64,000 nucleotides of DNA from Schistocerca nitens (GCF_023898315.1 NC_064623.1:12909140-12973139); one strand, 5' to 3'. Numbered from the stretch's first letter, positions 9,987 to 21,102 are shown. Numbers and translations are program-made. Notes: generated from the letters alone by a model not told the origin.

Positions 9987-11240
9987 CTGGCAGAGCTGCT
10001 CACAAACATTCTGAGCGAGTCCGAAGACCGAGGAAAATCGAGGACGCAGCAACCGAGGCAGCCTCCCAGAGTCGACGTCATGTCAACTGGCAAACCACCC
10101 GAAATCCACAAGTTCCGCCCACAACTAGAAGACGATCTGAAGAGTGTCCTCAAGCTCAAACCACGACAGCCGCAACTCAATGCTACCGTCCACCTGCCTC
10201 CGCTGCAAACTGCAAAGGTGCCTGCGAATGACGCTGAAGAGGACTTGAAACACATTCTTCCGACTCTCGAGGAGACACTTGGCTGTATTTTGGAAGACAG
10301 TGAGGCTGAGGTATTTACCTCGACCAACCGGCCGGCACTACCACCATTACATCCGACAATGACGGACAGCAAGCAACCGCCGCACACGACGGAGGTGCCA
10401 CTGACCGATGCTGCAGAGGACTTGAAAAACATTCTTCCATCTCTCGAGGAGGTACTCGGTGGCATTTTGAAGGACAGTGAGGCTAAAGTACCTACCACAA
10501 CCGGTCACTCAGTGATACCACCAGCACGTACAACAATGACAGACAGCAAACAACTGCCGCAAACAACAGAGGTGCCACCGACTGATGCTGATGAGGATTT
10601 GAAACACATTCTTCCGACTCTCGAGGAGGCACTCGGCAGCATCTTGAAAGACAGTGACGTCAAGGTACCTACCACAACCAGTTGGTCAGTGATACCACCG
10701 GCAAGTCCAACAATTACAGACAACAAACAACCACCGCAAACGACAAAGGTGCCACCGACTCATGCCGAAGATGACTTCAAACACATTCTTCTAGCTCTTG
10801 AGGAGGCAGTTGGCAGCATCCTGAAGGATAGTGAGGCTGGAATATCCAGCACAACCAATCAGTCAGTGATACCATCAGCACATCAGGCAACAACTGACAG
10901 CAAACGACTGCTGCAGACAACAGAGGTGCCGCTGACTAGTGCCGAAGAGGACTTGAAACACGTCCTTCCAGCTCTCGAGGAGGCACTTGGCACCATCTTG
11001 AAGGACAGTGTGGTCAAAGTACCTACCACGACAAGCCGGCCATTGTTACCACCTTTATCTCCGACCACAACAGACAAAAGACAACACTTTTCAGCAGTCC
11101 GGCCCCAGCCAGAGGACACCGTCCGACCCATTCTGGAGAAAACTCTGTTGGAGCAGGAAGCAACTGCTCAACAGCAAACTTCTCCACCATTTGTCTGGCA
11201 CCACAGACCAGTGAAAAAAAAAGGATTACTGTTTCGATAA
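9987..11240 (+). CDS. Repeat-protein exon, left copy (five 59-residue repeats)
   Basis: I do not recognise this protein. A pyrimidine tract and CTGCAG end at 9986, a convincing splice acceptor, and the frame then runs LAELLTNILSESED to a TAA at 11238-11240 (about 417 residues). After a basic, proline-rich linker come five repeats of 59 residues, roughly residues 93-385 from the acceptor. Each pairs an amphipathic helix (DLKHILPTLEEALGSILKDS type) with a Thr/Pro/Ser linker (PTTT, TDSKQPPQTTEVP). The spacing L-x3-L-x2-L-x3-L suggests self-association, but that is inference. Upstream codons from 9909 are open but not conserved and are probably intron. The true end is unclear: the sequence after the stop is still similar to the right copy, so this exon may be decaying or may splice out earlier. 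Homologous to 21103-22002. Confidence 0.6.
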   Translation: MAELLTNILSESEDRGKSRTQQPRQPPRVDVMSTGKPPEIHKFRPQLEDDLKSVLKLKPRQPQLNATVHLPPLQTAKVPANDAEEDLKHILPTLEETLGCILEDSEAEVFTSTNRPALPPLHPTMTDSKQPPHTTEVPLTDAAEDLKNILPSLEEVLGGILKDSEAKVPTTTGHSVIPPARTTMTDSKQLPQTTEVPPTDADEDLKHILPTLEEALGSILKDSDVKVPTTTSWSVIPPASPTITDNKQPPQTTKVPPTHAEDDFKHILLALEEAVGSILKDSEAGISSTTNQSVIPSAHQATTDSKRLLQTTEVPLTSAEEDLKHVLPALEEALGTILKDSVVKVPTTTSRPLLPPLSPTTTDKRQHFSAVRPQPEDTVRPILEKTLLEQEATAQQQTSPPFVWHHRPVKKKGLLFR

Positions 11241-11620
11241 CTTCCTGCCAGAGTAGGAGTGAATGTTCAGGGATATTTTGCATACCCATAAATCCAATCA
11301 TAGTGCCACATTCCCTTACACAACTGATGCTATGAGCTCTACGAAGACGCCTATCTTTTCTGTGTCAGAACCCACAGAACAGTGACTGTTCTCCCAAGAT
11401 GACCTCGTAGTTACTTACATGTTCCACAGTGCAATCAGTCTGTCTTCAGATAAGGAGCTTCTCTTCCAGGCAGTTAAACCTATCTTGCAGGATGTGCTCA
11501 ATACCCAAAATTTGCACCAAACAAACAGTAGGCACAGTTGTGAAACGTTAGAGTGACACTGGCTAACACTGTGAACCAGATAGCTACTGTCAGATGGGGT
11601 TAAGCTGACAGAAAAGTTAA
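11241..11620 (+). other. Decayed continuation of the repeat-protein exon
   Basis: After the stop the DNA still aligns with 21830-22165 downstream of the right-hand copy. A short conserved peptide can be read in both (SLSSDKELLFQAVKPILQDV here, SDSEPLFQAVKFTLQDV there). Stops interrupt it in both copies. It may be an ancestral coding extension that has degenerated, or a 3' untranslated region. Confidence 0.45.
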
Positions 11621-13500
11621 AATGGTTTGAGATTTTAAAAAATTCTCAAGCCCAATGATTGGTAGAAGGGGAGATTATTTTATTTTGAAGTGAACACATC
11701 GTGGTTCATTGTAAAGTGAACACATTATTTGTGTATGTTCACAAAGCAAATTTGTGGTCGCATTTTCTTGTTCTTAACCTTTCTTTGTATGTTACTCTGA
11801 AATTCGTATTAAAATTTAGTCATCATGTCAGATTTATTTTTCAATTATTGATAAGTTTCAGAACAACTGAGGTGCTGAGAACCATAAGGACCTTCATTGA
11901 TTTTAAGATTGTAGCGTGTATGCATGCTCCTGGAATTTGTAGCTCTTATGGTGAACCTCCTTCATCTATATCTGTAATCCCACACTTTGTATATTAACAC
12001 CCACAAAAAAGCTGTCTCGCCAATTTCTCAGATATTCATTTCCATATGGCCCAAAGCACAAAGCATAATGTTGTTGTTCTGCCCTGTTCAATTGTTATTT
12101 ATGGTTGACAACATAATTTAGCATCTACATCATGTAAGCAAGAGTAATGCTTCATAATTAGAGGTATATTGGCAATTTTATCTGAACCTCAAGCCACAGC
12201 ATGTGCTTAATGAATATTATGATAGTGAGGACCATGAAGGTTGGAATAGGTCATCATAATGTGTGTGTAGTGTTTTTCTGTCTGTACTTTATGTTCTGAT
12301 TTTAGTTTCACATGAATTAATTACAAACTTAGCAACTGTCAAAAGATACTGTTGTCAGTAGCCTATATCTGGAAAATTTGCTAATTAACATTAATAGCAA
12401 ATATATTCTTAAATATTAATTAATATTTCATAACAAAGTGGTTACATTATTTTTTTCATACGCAGTAGTTGATGAGTCTGTTAAAAAAAATTTCAGGCCT
12501 ATGAGACTTCTCAGTTGTCTACAAAATTTGATTTTCACAAACATGTTTTTCCCAAAACTTTTGTTTCTGTGATTTGGGTCCTTATTGTTCTCAGTGCCTC
12601 AATAAAAGTCACCCTAGTCACAAACAATTATTACATAACAGATTATCAGTCAAATTACAGTGTTGGTGAAGTTCACAGATGCAATAAGTATTTTAAATTT
12701 TTAATTTGTTACAGCAAACAGTGATAAAGACCATATGTTTTATTACTACAGCTCAACACACATGCTCTGAAAGAAAAACCAATATATTAATTTTATTGGT
12801 TTTATAAATATTTAGACTTAAAGTCCAAAACCAGTCAACTCATCCCATTTGATGGAGTGAAGATATTTTTTTAAGAAAGGACCATTTTTCAATAAAAATG
12901 AATCTAACTGATGTATTGTCAAAACTTTTCTTATTTCACTCCTTACACTCACGCTATTATGTTTTTCAAATCTTTGAGCGGAGTAAAAACACAGCTCACT
13001 AGAATTTACACAATGGATTTCTGTTTGAATTTTCACAGCAAAATGAAGATTGGGAAATGGGCATATGGCCTATCAAACTGGCCAGAGTGAGGTCTATTTT
13101 TGCACAAAAAAGTTTGAAAGTAATCAGCATAATAAAGAAAAACTTAATTATTGATTTGAGGGAAAACTGAAATAGCTAAAGTATTAAAAAATATCCAATT
13201 GCAGCATAAATTGAAACTCTTCCACTTTCTCTTCATTATATTCTCATAATAATAATAGAACACCAATCAATATTTATATATTTCATGCTTTCCGAACAAA
13301 ACTTGAAAATAAAATAAAACTGAAAAAGTCAAATATTTTGTGGAAGGAATAAAACAGGTCAGAGACACAAATAACGCGCCTTTCGATGAATGAAATCTTG
13401 TACACCAAACAAGGTGATGATTGAGAAATGAAAGTCCAATGTTTAACTTAGAATTTTAAGGATTACTGGAGGAAATTTTTCTGGTAGAATTTCACTCCTT
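11621..13500. other. No recognisable feature
   Basis: AT-rich DNA with short spurious frames only. No transposon ends, RNA genes or coding-like frames were recognised. Confidence 0.5.
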
Positions 13501-13599
13501 GGAGTGGCGGACCGATAGCTAATATTAACAAGGGTGCTGCTCCAGAAAATTTTGAGGCTTGATTTAAAAACTGTGTAAATGGAAATAAACATTGTCCTC

Positions 13600-13897
13600 A
13601 CTCATCCAGCCCTGTCCCTGTTTCCATTCCAGCACTACACAGCCCTCTATTCAATCAACGCGCCCAGTCTTTTTACTTCTCTCCTTTTGCGCTACTGCCC
13701 CCCCCCCCTCCTCTCCCTCCCACTCGTGTTCTGTCGAACATCCTAACTGCACCTAGCTGCCCTAACCACTCTCCACCTCATCCCTGCACACACCGCAGCA
13801 GCACTTCACCAACCCCCACCCCTAGCCTGCTATCCCTCCCCCTCCCCCCCCCCAGCCTCCTCCGTAGCCCCACCCAGCTGTTTCGCGTGTGTGTGTA

Positions 13898-13928
<31 letters not shown>

Positions 13929-14050
13929 TTTATTTTTGACAAAAACCTTGTTGGCTTAAAGCTTATTTGGAGACAGTCTTTTTGTTGTGGCTTTTTGCGA
14001 CTCAGCATCTCTGCTATAAGGTGAGTAGCAACTATCCTTTTCATAATATT
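13600..14050 (+). mobile_element. Truncated fold-back element, right arm
   Basis: Ends with the arm CTTTTTGTTGTGGCTTTTTG, then GACTCAGCATCTCTGCTATA and GTGAGTAGCAACTATCCTTT, TCATAATATTG at 13974-14050. The same arm occurs twice, inverted, in the element at 41719-42020. Before it lie C-rich tracts, a (GT)n run (about 13888-13920) and a decayed hammerhead-like core (TTGACAAAAACCTTGTTGGC, TTAAAGCTT at 13936-13963). The left arm is missing. Confidence 0.65.
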
Positions 14051-14411
14051 GTTACATTCAGTCCTGGATTTTACATTTATTCAGAATGTTAATAAAATCC
14101 TAGAAGAACAAAGTCAAATATCCTGCACTTACTTTAACCCAATTTTTTGCAGTTCAAGCTTGATCTGTTCATTTACAAAGGAAATCCATTCTTCTTGTTT
14201 TAATTGGCACAAGAAGATCGATAATTTTCTCAATGATCTCTGGATGACATCTGAGGAAATTTTTCTCCATTGAAAGCACTGCAACCGCATTTATACTTCG
14301 TGAACTCGTGGTGCTTTTTAGAAACGTTTTTATTCTTTTCAGTGATGGGTAGCAGAATTTGCCTCCGTTGTATTTCTAGGAACTGTCAAGAGGATTTTTA
14401 GCAGTTTTGTA

Positions 14412-15822
14412 CCGTATTTACTCGAATCTAAGCCGCACTTTTTCCGGTTTTTGTAATCCAAAAAACCGCCTGCGGCTTAGAATCGACTGCAAAGCAAATG
14501 GAAGTTCTGAAAAATGTTGGTAGGTGCCACTACAACTAACTTCTACTGTCGAATATATGTAGCGCTACACAGGCATGCTTTGTAGGCACAAAGATAAATA
14601 CTGGCGCCAAAACCTCTGCGTCAGTAAATAAATTAAAAAGAAAAAGAAAGGTGGAAGACGAGCTTTTTTTCTCCGCCCCGAGTTTCGACCACTGCATTTT
14701 CATACATTATCCAACGAAGTAAATACAAATTCCGTATTGTTCATCTTCGAATGTAGCAGAATTTCAATGTACTACGAAAATCCGACTAGCAAGACTGTTT
14801 AGGATGTTTGTCAATATGGCCAACTCTACGTTCTGAATTTTTTCCTACCTGTGAGAAGAGATGGTTGCTAATAGGAACCTGATGAAATGTGAATCACATG
14901 CAGTATTCTCTTCACCATAACAATAATACGAATATAAACATTTTGCCATGTATTCTTTCGTGTCATGTTTATATTCGTATTATTCTTATGCCTAATAGTG
15001 ATACAGTCAGAAATGAAGCACGGCAACTGACTAGATTTTTAAATCTAAGATGACTCTAATTTCTGTGCAGAATTTGATGTACTAAAGAAGCGGCCGCAAA
15101 GATTTTCAAACGGAGAAAAATTTTCGCCTAACTCTCGTTCAGAACATGTTCTATCATACGCAGTCTATTATTTGGTTCTTGTTGATCATTATCAAAGAAA
15201 GCAGCAGTGTAAGTAACAACAGATAGCAGTCTCTTGCCATTGTTTCGCTAATGAGACGATTCCTCTCTCTTCTTTTAATTGTAAGCGGCGGTAGCGCGCA
15301 CAAAAGTAAGCCGTGCTGCGAGCGGCGTCAGGCCGTAAACACGCACTATCAGAATGCGACAAACAATGAATGAAACAGTACAGTAATGCATTTTCAGCTT
15401 AGAGTGACGTGAACACCTGTAACAAAGAAAACAGCACTTACCAGATCAAAGCAAAATAAGCAATCGATTCAAACCAGACGGAGCACGTGAAAAAGGAAGG
15501 GTACTCGTATAAATACGGACGGAGCGCCTGACGCATAGCAATGGCTACCTGGTAAAGCTTAACTCCTAAGCTTACGACTCGAACCAAACTACTGTAGCTG
15601 TATCGTCATCCATTCGACCTAAATTGTGTCTCATATTACAATGGACCAACTTTGTTTCGATAAGGAGGTGCGGCCTAAAACTTTTCTCTCCCCTTGAATT
15701 TCGAGTCGCAAATTTCAGGTGCGGCTTAGATTCAGGAAACTTTTTTTTTTTTCCTTTATTTCGAGTCTCATTTTTCAGGTGCGGCTTAGATTCGAGTGCG
15801 GCTTGGATTCGAGTAAATACGG
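14412..15822. mobile_element. Non-autonomous pogo-like transposon
   Basis: Inverted ends CCGTATTTACTCGAATCTAA (14412) and its complement, with one change, ending at 15822, flanked by TA on both sides as in pogo/Tc1/mariner elements. Its first 330 bp are closely similar to the start of the transposase-bearing copy at 56130, so it is probably an internally deleted or replaced derivative. No coding sequence. Near the right end the motif GTGCGGCTTAGATTC or a close variant occurs four times (about 15666, 15718, 15778, 15796), as expected for repeated transposase-binding sites. An internal 20-bp inverted repeat lies at about 14930-14985. Confidence 0.88.
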
Positions 15823-17365
15823 TAATTTACTAAGGAACATTGTGTAGATTTCCCTTTTTTTGTTTGTTTACTATAAGTTTGAGCACTTCAATTACTTAAC
15901 AATATTCACGAATATCAGACCTACAATATACTTTTAATTCAGTTTCATGCTCTCGTTTGTCAGTTGTGAGGTACACTTCACTGGTTACTAGTCTCTCTCT
16001 TGTGTAGGATACTCACTCTCAAAGCTAGCAACTACAACGTGTTTAGTGGAAGAATATCTGTCAATTATGCCAACACATGTTTAATCACACAGGTTCTTAC
16101 ATTCTACCATGACTGGCTTATGAGGATTCTCACAGTACTTCGAGCTTCTTAATTCTAAAGTAGCAGTTTTGAATATTGTGATATATTCATTAACTTTACA
16201 CAAACTAATTTCTCAAGATTGCCTTTACTTGTAAATTATTTCACAACGAGGCATAATCTTATGAAAAAGCTCTAACCATAACTTGAAACTGCCATCATCC
16301 AGGTAGGCCTACTTTAAAATTCCTATTGTTCTGCAATGGTTTTATCCGCATTTGATGTTTATTGAATATTAGTAAGGCTCTTTTTTCAAGATCGAGGATT
16401 TTCATGAACCCTTTTTGTGCTCTGCAAGTCGAAGTTCCACCTTGTAGAACATGTGCAGGGAATTCTGATGTTCATGTGCTTCTTGAGAGTGGACACACAT
16501 TGTGGTTATCTTCAGAAGTATACTGAAGTAACCAGGATGTTAGAGAAACACATTCTTGGGTTTCGTATAATACTGTATCTCTCATTATTAAGTTGGTGTG
16601 CATAACAATGAACCAAATGTGCATATTATAAACAGCTTTTGTTTTTGCTCGAACTCCTGCTGTTTTGGCTTTTCATGACATTTGAACCATAAAATGTGGG
16701 AGCTATGAGTTTTTGTCCATTTCCTTGGGGGATAACATCCTATTATTCTGAAATACATTTTGATATGCCATCTGCAAATGAAGAATCCCCAAAAATGCTC
16801 GTTAGTGACATAAGGACACCATTGAGCAGTGCTGGCTTGTGTGTAGGTGCTGTGGAACTGCAGCATGCGTGTCTCCACTTGATGTTATCAATAACATTTA
16901 ATAAAATGAGTCCTTTTCACTTTAATTCCTTTTTTTTTCTGTATTTGTTCCTTAAAGCTAAAAGTCAGTAGCCATCCCAAGTTTATGAAAAAATAAAAAT
17001 ACATGCTGTGCATAATTTCATGTATCATTCAAAGGTGTGATATATGTTTCTCTAACGTATTTTATTCCTTAATTTTAGATAAATCATTTCATAAAACATT
17101 TGACCAGTTTTTCTTTTATTCTGTTTTTCATATATTTTTTTTGCAAGTGGCTTCCTCCAGTCTTTGAGGTTCTATTTCCTGTATGTTATCAGATATAATG
17201 GTTACACCATTAGCTCCGAGATTCCACAATGGTAGTTATAAATGTCCTTGCAGATAGAAAATTCATTACAACACTAAAGAATAAGAGACTATACATACTT
17301 CCCTGATGGACAACCACAATAGAATCAGAGCTCCTTTGACACCCCCCCCCCACCACCACCACCAC
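15823..17365. other. No recognisable feature
   Basis: AT-rich sequence; the short frames show no family signature. A C-rich tract (poly-C then CCA repeats) lies at 17341-17365. Confidence 0.5.
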
Positions 17366-17554
17366 AAGACTTATGACAGAAGTTTGGACACTGCTGTAAA
17401 TGTCCGTAATGAGTCATGTATGGTACTCCAGGTCATGATGTTTACAGAGAGCTTGCCATGTTACTGTCTATGGTGAGACCTGAGTTTCTCCTGGCGTATA
17501 CAACTTTCAAATAACTTCCGGGAATTCAGCCAGGTAACACTTTCAGCGACCGCC

Positions 17555-17590
17555 GATATTTCGGCGGGAGAACACCCCGCCATTTTCAAG
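17555..17590 (-). ncRNA. Degenerate hammerhead-like motif, left arm
   Basis: Exact mirror copy of the motif at 18663-18698, on the minus strand. Confidence 0.55.
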
Positions 17591-17724
17591 GCAAACTGCA
17601 ACGGACAGGCGGCGTGCATGCAAATTTAATACCTCGGTTCTGCGACAGAAGCAGGAAAGATAACACACACACTGAACACTAGTGCCACCAAAGATGACCA
17701 AAGTCAGAGCTATCGATAGTGAGA

Positions 17725-18120
17725 CTATGAATTCACAGGTGAGGCAGCACTGACTCTGTTCCTCTGTTTTTTGACAAGGGAGAGAGCCGGATTCCAAACA
17801 GAGTTTAAACAGAAACCTCCATCCCTGTTAACGAGGTTGCTCGCTAGTTTAATCTCAACTGCCTCCTTAATGACACTGTCCCAATAGCTGGACGTGCATG
17901 CCAATATCTCGGTGTTATTATATAACATGGGGTGACCAGTATCCAAGCAATGTTCGGCAATAGCAGATCTATTTGGCTGCTGTAATCGTGTGTGCCGTTT
18001 ATGCTCAGTACATCTGTCCTCCACGGTCCTGATAGTTTGACCAATATATGCCATACCGCAGCTACAGGGAATACGATACACACCTGCCTTACGCAATCCA
18101 AGATCATCCTTAACGGAACT
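17725..18120 (-). CDS. GIY-YIG endonuclease domain of a Penelope-like element, left arm (partial)
   Basis: Mirror image of 18133-18528: same residues from SSVKDDLGLRKAG to the stop at 17725-17727. Every frame in the two arms is identical, so no independent divergence can be seen. Confidence 0.85.
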   Translation of the reverse strand, partial: SSVKDDLGLRKAGVYRIPCSCGMAYIGQTIRTVEDRCTEHKRHTRLQQPNRSAIAEHCLDTGHPMLYNNTEILACTSSYWDSVIKEAVEIKLASNLVNRDGGFCLNSVWNPALSLVKKQRNRVSAASPVNS

Positions 18121-18132
18121 CAAAAGTGCTCT

Positions 18133-18528
18133 AGTTCCGTTAAGGATGATCTTGGATTGCGTAAGGCAGGTGTGTATCGTATTCCCTGTAGCTGCGGTAT
18201 GGCATATATTGGTCAAACTATCAGGACCGTGGAGGACAGATGTACTGAGCATAAACGGCACACACGATTACAGCAGCCAAATAGATCTGCTATTGCCGAA
18301 CATTGCTTGGATACTGGTCACCCCATGTTATATAATAACACCGAGATATTGGCATGCACGTCCAGCTATTGGGACAGTGTCATTAAGGAGGCAGTTGAGA
18401 TTAAACTAGCGAGCAACCTCGTTAACAGGGATGGAGGTTTCTGTTTAAACTCTGTTTGGAATCCGGCTCTCTCCCTTGTCAAAAAACAGAGGAACAGAGT
18501 CAGTGCTGCCTCACCTGTGAATTCATAG
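18133..18528 (+). CDS. GIY-YIG endonuclease domain of a Penelope-like element, right arm (partial)
   Basis: From the palindrome centre the frame reads SSVKDDLGLRKAGVYRIPCS and ends at TAG 18526-18528 (131 residues). The GIY-YIG signature is visible as GVY...YIGQT (residues 14-29). It is followed by the Arg helix (RTVEDRCTEHKRH), a conserved His block (AIAEHCLDTGHPM) and the catalytic Glu helix (VIKEAVEIKL). A Cys-x-Cys (IPCSCG) inside the signature is typical of the Penelope type. In a complete element this domain follows the reverse transcriptase and cuts target DNA for priming. Here the reverse transcriptase is absent, so the piece cannot move by itself. Codons upstream of 18133 in this frame are antisense of the other arm. 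Confidence 0.85.
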   Translation, partial: SSVKDDLGLRKAGVYRIPCSCGMAYIGQTIRTVEDRCTEHKRHTRLQQPNRSAIAEHCLDTGHPMLYNNTEILACTSSYWDSVIKEAVEIKLASNLVNRDGGFCLNSVWNPALSLVKKQRNRVSAASPVNS

Positions 18529-18662
18529 TCTCACTATCGATAGCTCTGACTTTGGTCATCTTTGGTGGCACTAGTGTTCAGTGTGTGTGTTATCTTTCCT
18601 GCTTCTGTCGCAGAACCGAGGTATTAAATTTGCATGCACGCCGCCTGTCCGTTGCAGTTTGC

Positions 18663-18698
18663 CTTGAAAATGGCGGGGTGTTCTCCCGCCGAAATATC
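18663..18698 (+). ncRNA. Degenerate hammerhead-like motif, right arm
   Basis: CTTGAAAA stands where CTGANGA is expected. A strong hairpin GGCGGG/CCCGCC (stem II) follows, then GAAA (18691-18694), the self-complementary ATAT and a cleavable C at 18698. Stem II, GAAA and the UH site are intact but the first core strand differs at two conserved places, so self-cleavage is unlikely in this copy. Downstream CGGCGG can pair with CCGCC about 25 nt upstream as part of stem I. Confidence 0.55.
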
Positions 18699-19925
18699 GG
18701 CGGTCGCTGAAAGTGTTACCTGGCTGAATTCCCGGAAGTTATTTGAATACTGTCTATGGTGCTCGGCCAAAAGCCTTTTCCATATCTAGAAAGAGCAAAC
18801 CATGAATTTGCTTGCTTTCGCGAGATGTCTGCATTCCTAGTCTTTTTGTGTGAGTAGCATTCATGGTTCCTTTTTCTGCTGAGAATTAAAACTAACTTCA
18901 CTGTTCATTTTTGCAATTATCCATTTGACATGTTCATTAGACGTTCTACATATCACTTTATTACTTTCTTCCACTTGTTAAATTCCCCTGCACAACATGC
19001 AAACAGTAGTGTCATCAGCAAAACAAATCCTTTGCACATATACCTTTAACACACATTCCCAGTGTAGTCATTTGAATGAAACACATCCAACATAAATACT
19101 ATGAAAAGCTATATACACTACTTCCACAAAAGATGATGTGGTCAGGACATAGAGCCAAGAGAATGAATAGCACATGGACTGAAGAGGATTTGCTGGACTG
19201 CAAGAGCTGGGTAAGGACAGATGCGACAATCTCGTGGGAGGTACGTGCTAAGTGCTTCACTTACATGCATTTAGATGTATTCATTATTTTTTTTCTGAGT
19301 TTAAGGACACGAAAAGTTCCTCTACCTCATTTCTGTTTCAATTCTGATATTCTCCCTACTCTGCTGGGGCTAATGGAACTTGTAGCGATGATGTATATTA
19401 GCAATGAAAATCTAAAACTGTGTGACGTTACAGCCATTTCGCTGTTTTAACAACTCGATTATCAAAATAAAATTCCATTAGAATTCACTCCTGAAACAAT
19501 TTTTGTTAACATATTTGGAATAAGAGTTATATAAATAAAATGATAATGAAAACTCAGTCTTGATAATAAAATAGAAGATAATTTGATTAGTGGTAGCCAG
19601 TTTCAATCTATACACAACACCTTCACACTATATCACACCTCTGAAAATATAACAAAGCTTTTTTAGAGGGAAATCCAGGTTTTTTGGATCATTATCTTGC
19701 TGCAAGACAAACCCTTTCCCTATCAGATGCAAATCAGATGTCTTGGCACGTCACTGGAAAATGACAAGATAATCCTTTTGGTTAATTTTCCCATGTACTT
19801 TCACCAAATCTTCAACTTTATTTCTTCGAAAAGATGCCCTATACCATCACAGCACCCCCTCCATGCTTCAAAGTTATAATTACACACTGACAATTCAAGC
19901 ATTCATTGGGTAAACAGTATACTAA

Positions 19926-20111
19926 TTACCGGCATTTACTTCCAAATATTTCGAAATTGGATTCATCAGTGAATAAGATTCTTTCCCAATCCCCTGCTGT
20001 TAAATGTTGGTGTGTCATAGCTCCAAAAAGCCTTTTGTTCTGGTTAACATGGTGCAACAATGGTTTGCTGCTGCTACATAACCCTGGAGTTTGTTTTCTG
20101 CTGGGTGCCAT
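19926..20111 (-). pseudogene. Tc1-like transposase fragment
   Basis: The minus strand reads RKQTPGLCSSSKPLLHHVNQ, then NKRLFGAMTHQHLTAGDWER and ILFTDESNFEIFGS. DWERILFTDESNF is the first catalytic Asp block of Tc1 transposases. Neighbouring sequence to about 19690 and 20410 may belong to the same relic but is too decayed to follow. Confidence 0.75.
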
Positions 20112-20977
20112 CCCACTCTTGACTCACTCATTGGTCTATCCCACATTGTGTTTCATTCTGCAGTCTATGTTTACTGTTCACTACCAAATACTTTTCCTGG
20201 CATTATGACATTTTCCTGGGTGCTCCTAAATGAGGACGATCATTGTATGAGCCTGTATCTCTATGCAAGTGTACGGTCTTGAGAAATCTGCTGTAGGAAA
20301 TCTTCAATTTCTTTGATATTTGTCAGACACAATTGCTGTCTTGGTGCAAATAGATGATCTTTACCCATGAATCATACGGAATTTGGCACTTTGGGTCCAT
20401 TTTCAGTTACTTTCGCTGCATGTGTTACCTTCTTTCATGGCATCTTCATACAAACAGAACTATAACTGAACAGATATATAAATAACGTATCTTACGGAAT
20501 CCTGTCATCTGCTGGTGTTACACGGCATGTTTGAGAGAACAAGTGAAGTTAATTCTATGTACTCTGAGCAACATCACTATGTATGTGTAGGTACGAAACT
20601 GCAGCATTATTAATCGTTGCTTGAGCATACTATTCTATGTTCTAACCAGTAACTCAAATAGATCACTCCCATCTTGCTCTGCTGCAGTACATAACACATG
20701 TTTCCAAACATATGGAGGGTAGTGTACGTTATGTTACCATCGAGTATTTCCTCACTGGAGACTTCTGCGATCATGCGCTAGATGGTAGGTGAAGCTTCAT
20801 CTTTATAACTCTAGCATACAGTTGAGTCCACTCAGTGCCTCCACGGATTACTAAAGGGTATAAATATTTTTATTTTATTGTCATTTATATTGTCTTTTCT
20901 GTATTGTTTGTGTGTTTAATAGTTCCCGATTTCCTTCTAAGAAAATTTATGTTAAATTTTTGGAGATGCCTTACAGT

Positions 20978-21009
20978 CTGAAGACGATCTGTATAGATTC
21001 AAACTGGTC
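20978..21009 (+). ncRNA. Degenerate hammerhead-like motif at fold-back end
   Basis: CTGAAGA (20978-20984) fits CTGANGA exactly. GATCT-GTAT-AGATT forms a 5-bp hairpin, then CAAA replaces GAAA, then ACTGGT and C. One core position differs (G12). In the opposite arm (minus strand near 19598-19614) the GAAACTGG half is intact but the other half is missing. Confidence 0.45.
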
Positions 21010-21102
21010 CCAACTAATATATTATCTTCTATTTTGCAATCAAGAACGACTTCATCACTATCATTCCTGAAAAATTTACTACATCCTGTTTTTGTTCTGC
21101 AG

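Larger units (their letters stand above)
17476..18747. mobile_element. Penelope-like element remnant arranged as a 615-bp palindrome
   Basis: Arms at 17506-18120 and 18133-18747 are the same length (615 bp) and, as far as I can read, identical when one is reversed; a 12-nt spacer (18121-18132) separates them. Each arm is the 5'-truncated 3' part of a Penelope-like retroelement: the C-terminal GIY-YIG nuclease domain followed by a terminal repeat-like region with a hammerhead-like motif near the outer end. The insertion is bracketed by a perfect 14-bp target duplication TACTGTCTATGGTG (17462-17475 and 18748-18761). A 30-nt unpaired leader lies between the left duplication and the left arm. Identity of the arms means a very recent event, continuing gene conversion, or an assembly artefact. 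Confidence 0.88.
17370..18905 (-). pseudogene. LINE reverse-transcriptase fragment, right copy, split by a Penelope-like insertion
   Basis: The minus strand from 18905 reads HLAKASKFMVCSF then LDMEKAFGR, the first catalytic Asp block of a non-LTR reverse transcriptase. It continues beyond the insertion (17370-17461). It aligns along its length with 8985-9200 in the left-hand block. The Penelope-like palindrome (17476-18747) interrupts it. Confidence 0.6.
19540..21064. mobile_element. Fold-back element with a Tc1-like relic inside
   Basis: Absent from the left-hand block, where TTCACTCCTGAAA leads straight to the exon acceptor, so it inserted after duplication. Its ends are inverted repeats of about 75 bp (left 19540-19614, containing AAAATAGAAGATAAT; right 20990-21064, containing ATTATCTTCTATTTT). 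Short similar sequences (CACTCCTGAAA and CATTCCTGAAA) flank it. The interior carries a minus-strand Tc1-like transposase piece. The right end also carries a hammerhead-like motif, which suggests that a Penelope-type fold-back was later entered by the Tc1-like element. Confidence 0.65.

Noticed and set aside
9905-10498. Long minus-strand frames opposite the repeat exons (also 21522-21899)
   Set aside because: They mirror the plus-strand repeats and have Ser/Arg/Cys-rich low-complexity content; the splice acceptor and conserved helices are on the plus strand.
14931-14985. Short palindrome as a separate MITE
   Set aside because: It has no target duplication and lies inside the non-autonomous pogo-like element; probably an internal feature.
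17992-18132. N-terminal extension of the GIY-YIG frame across the palindrome centre
   Set aside because: It is the antisense of the other arm; coding homology starts only at the arm junction.
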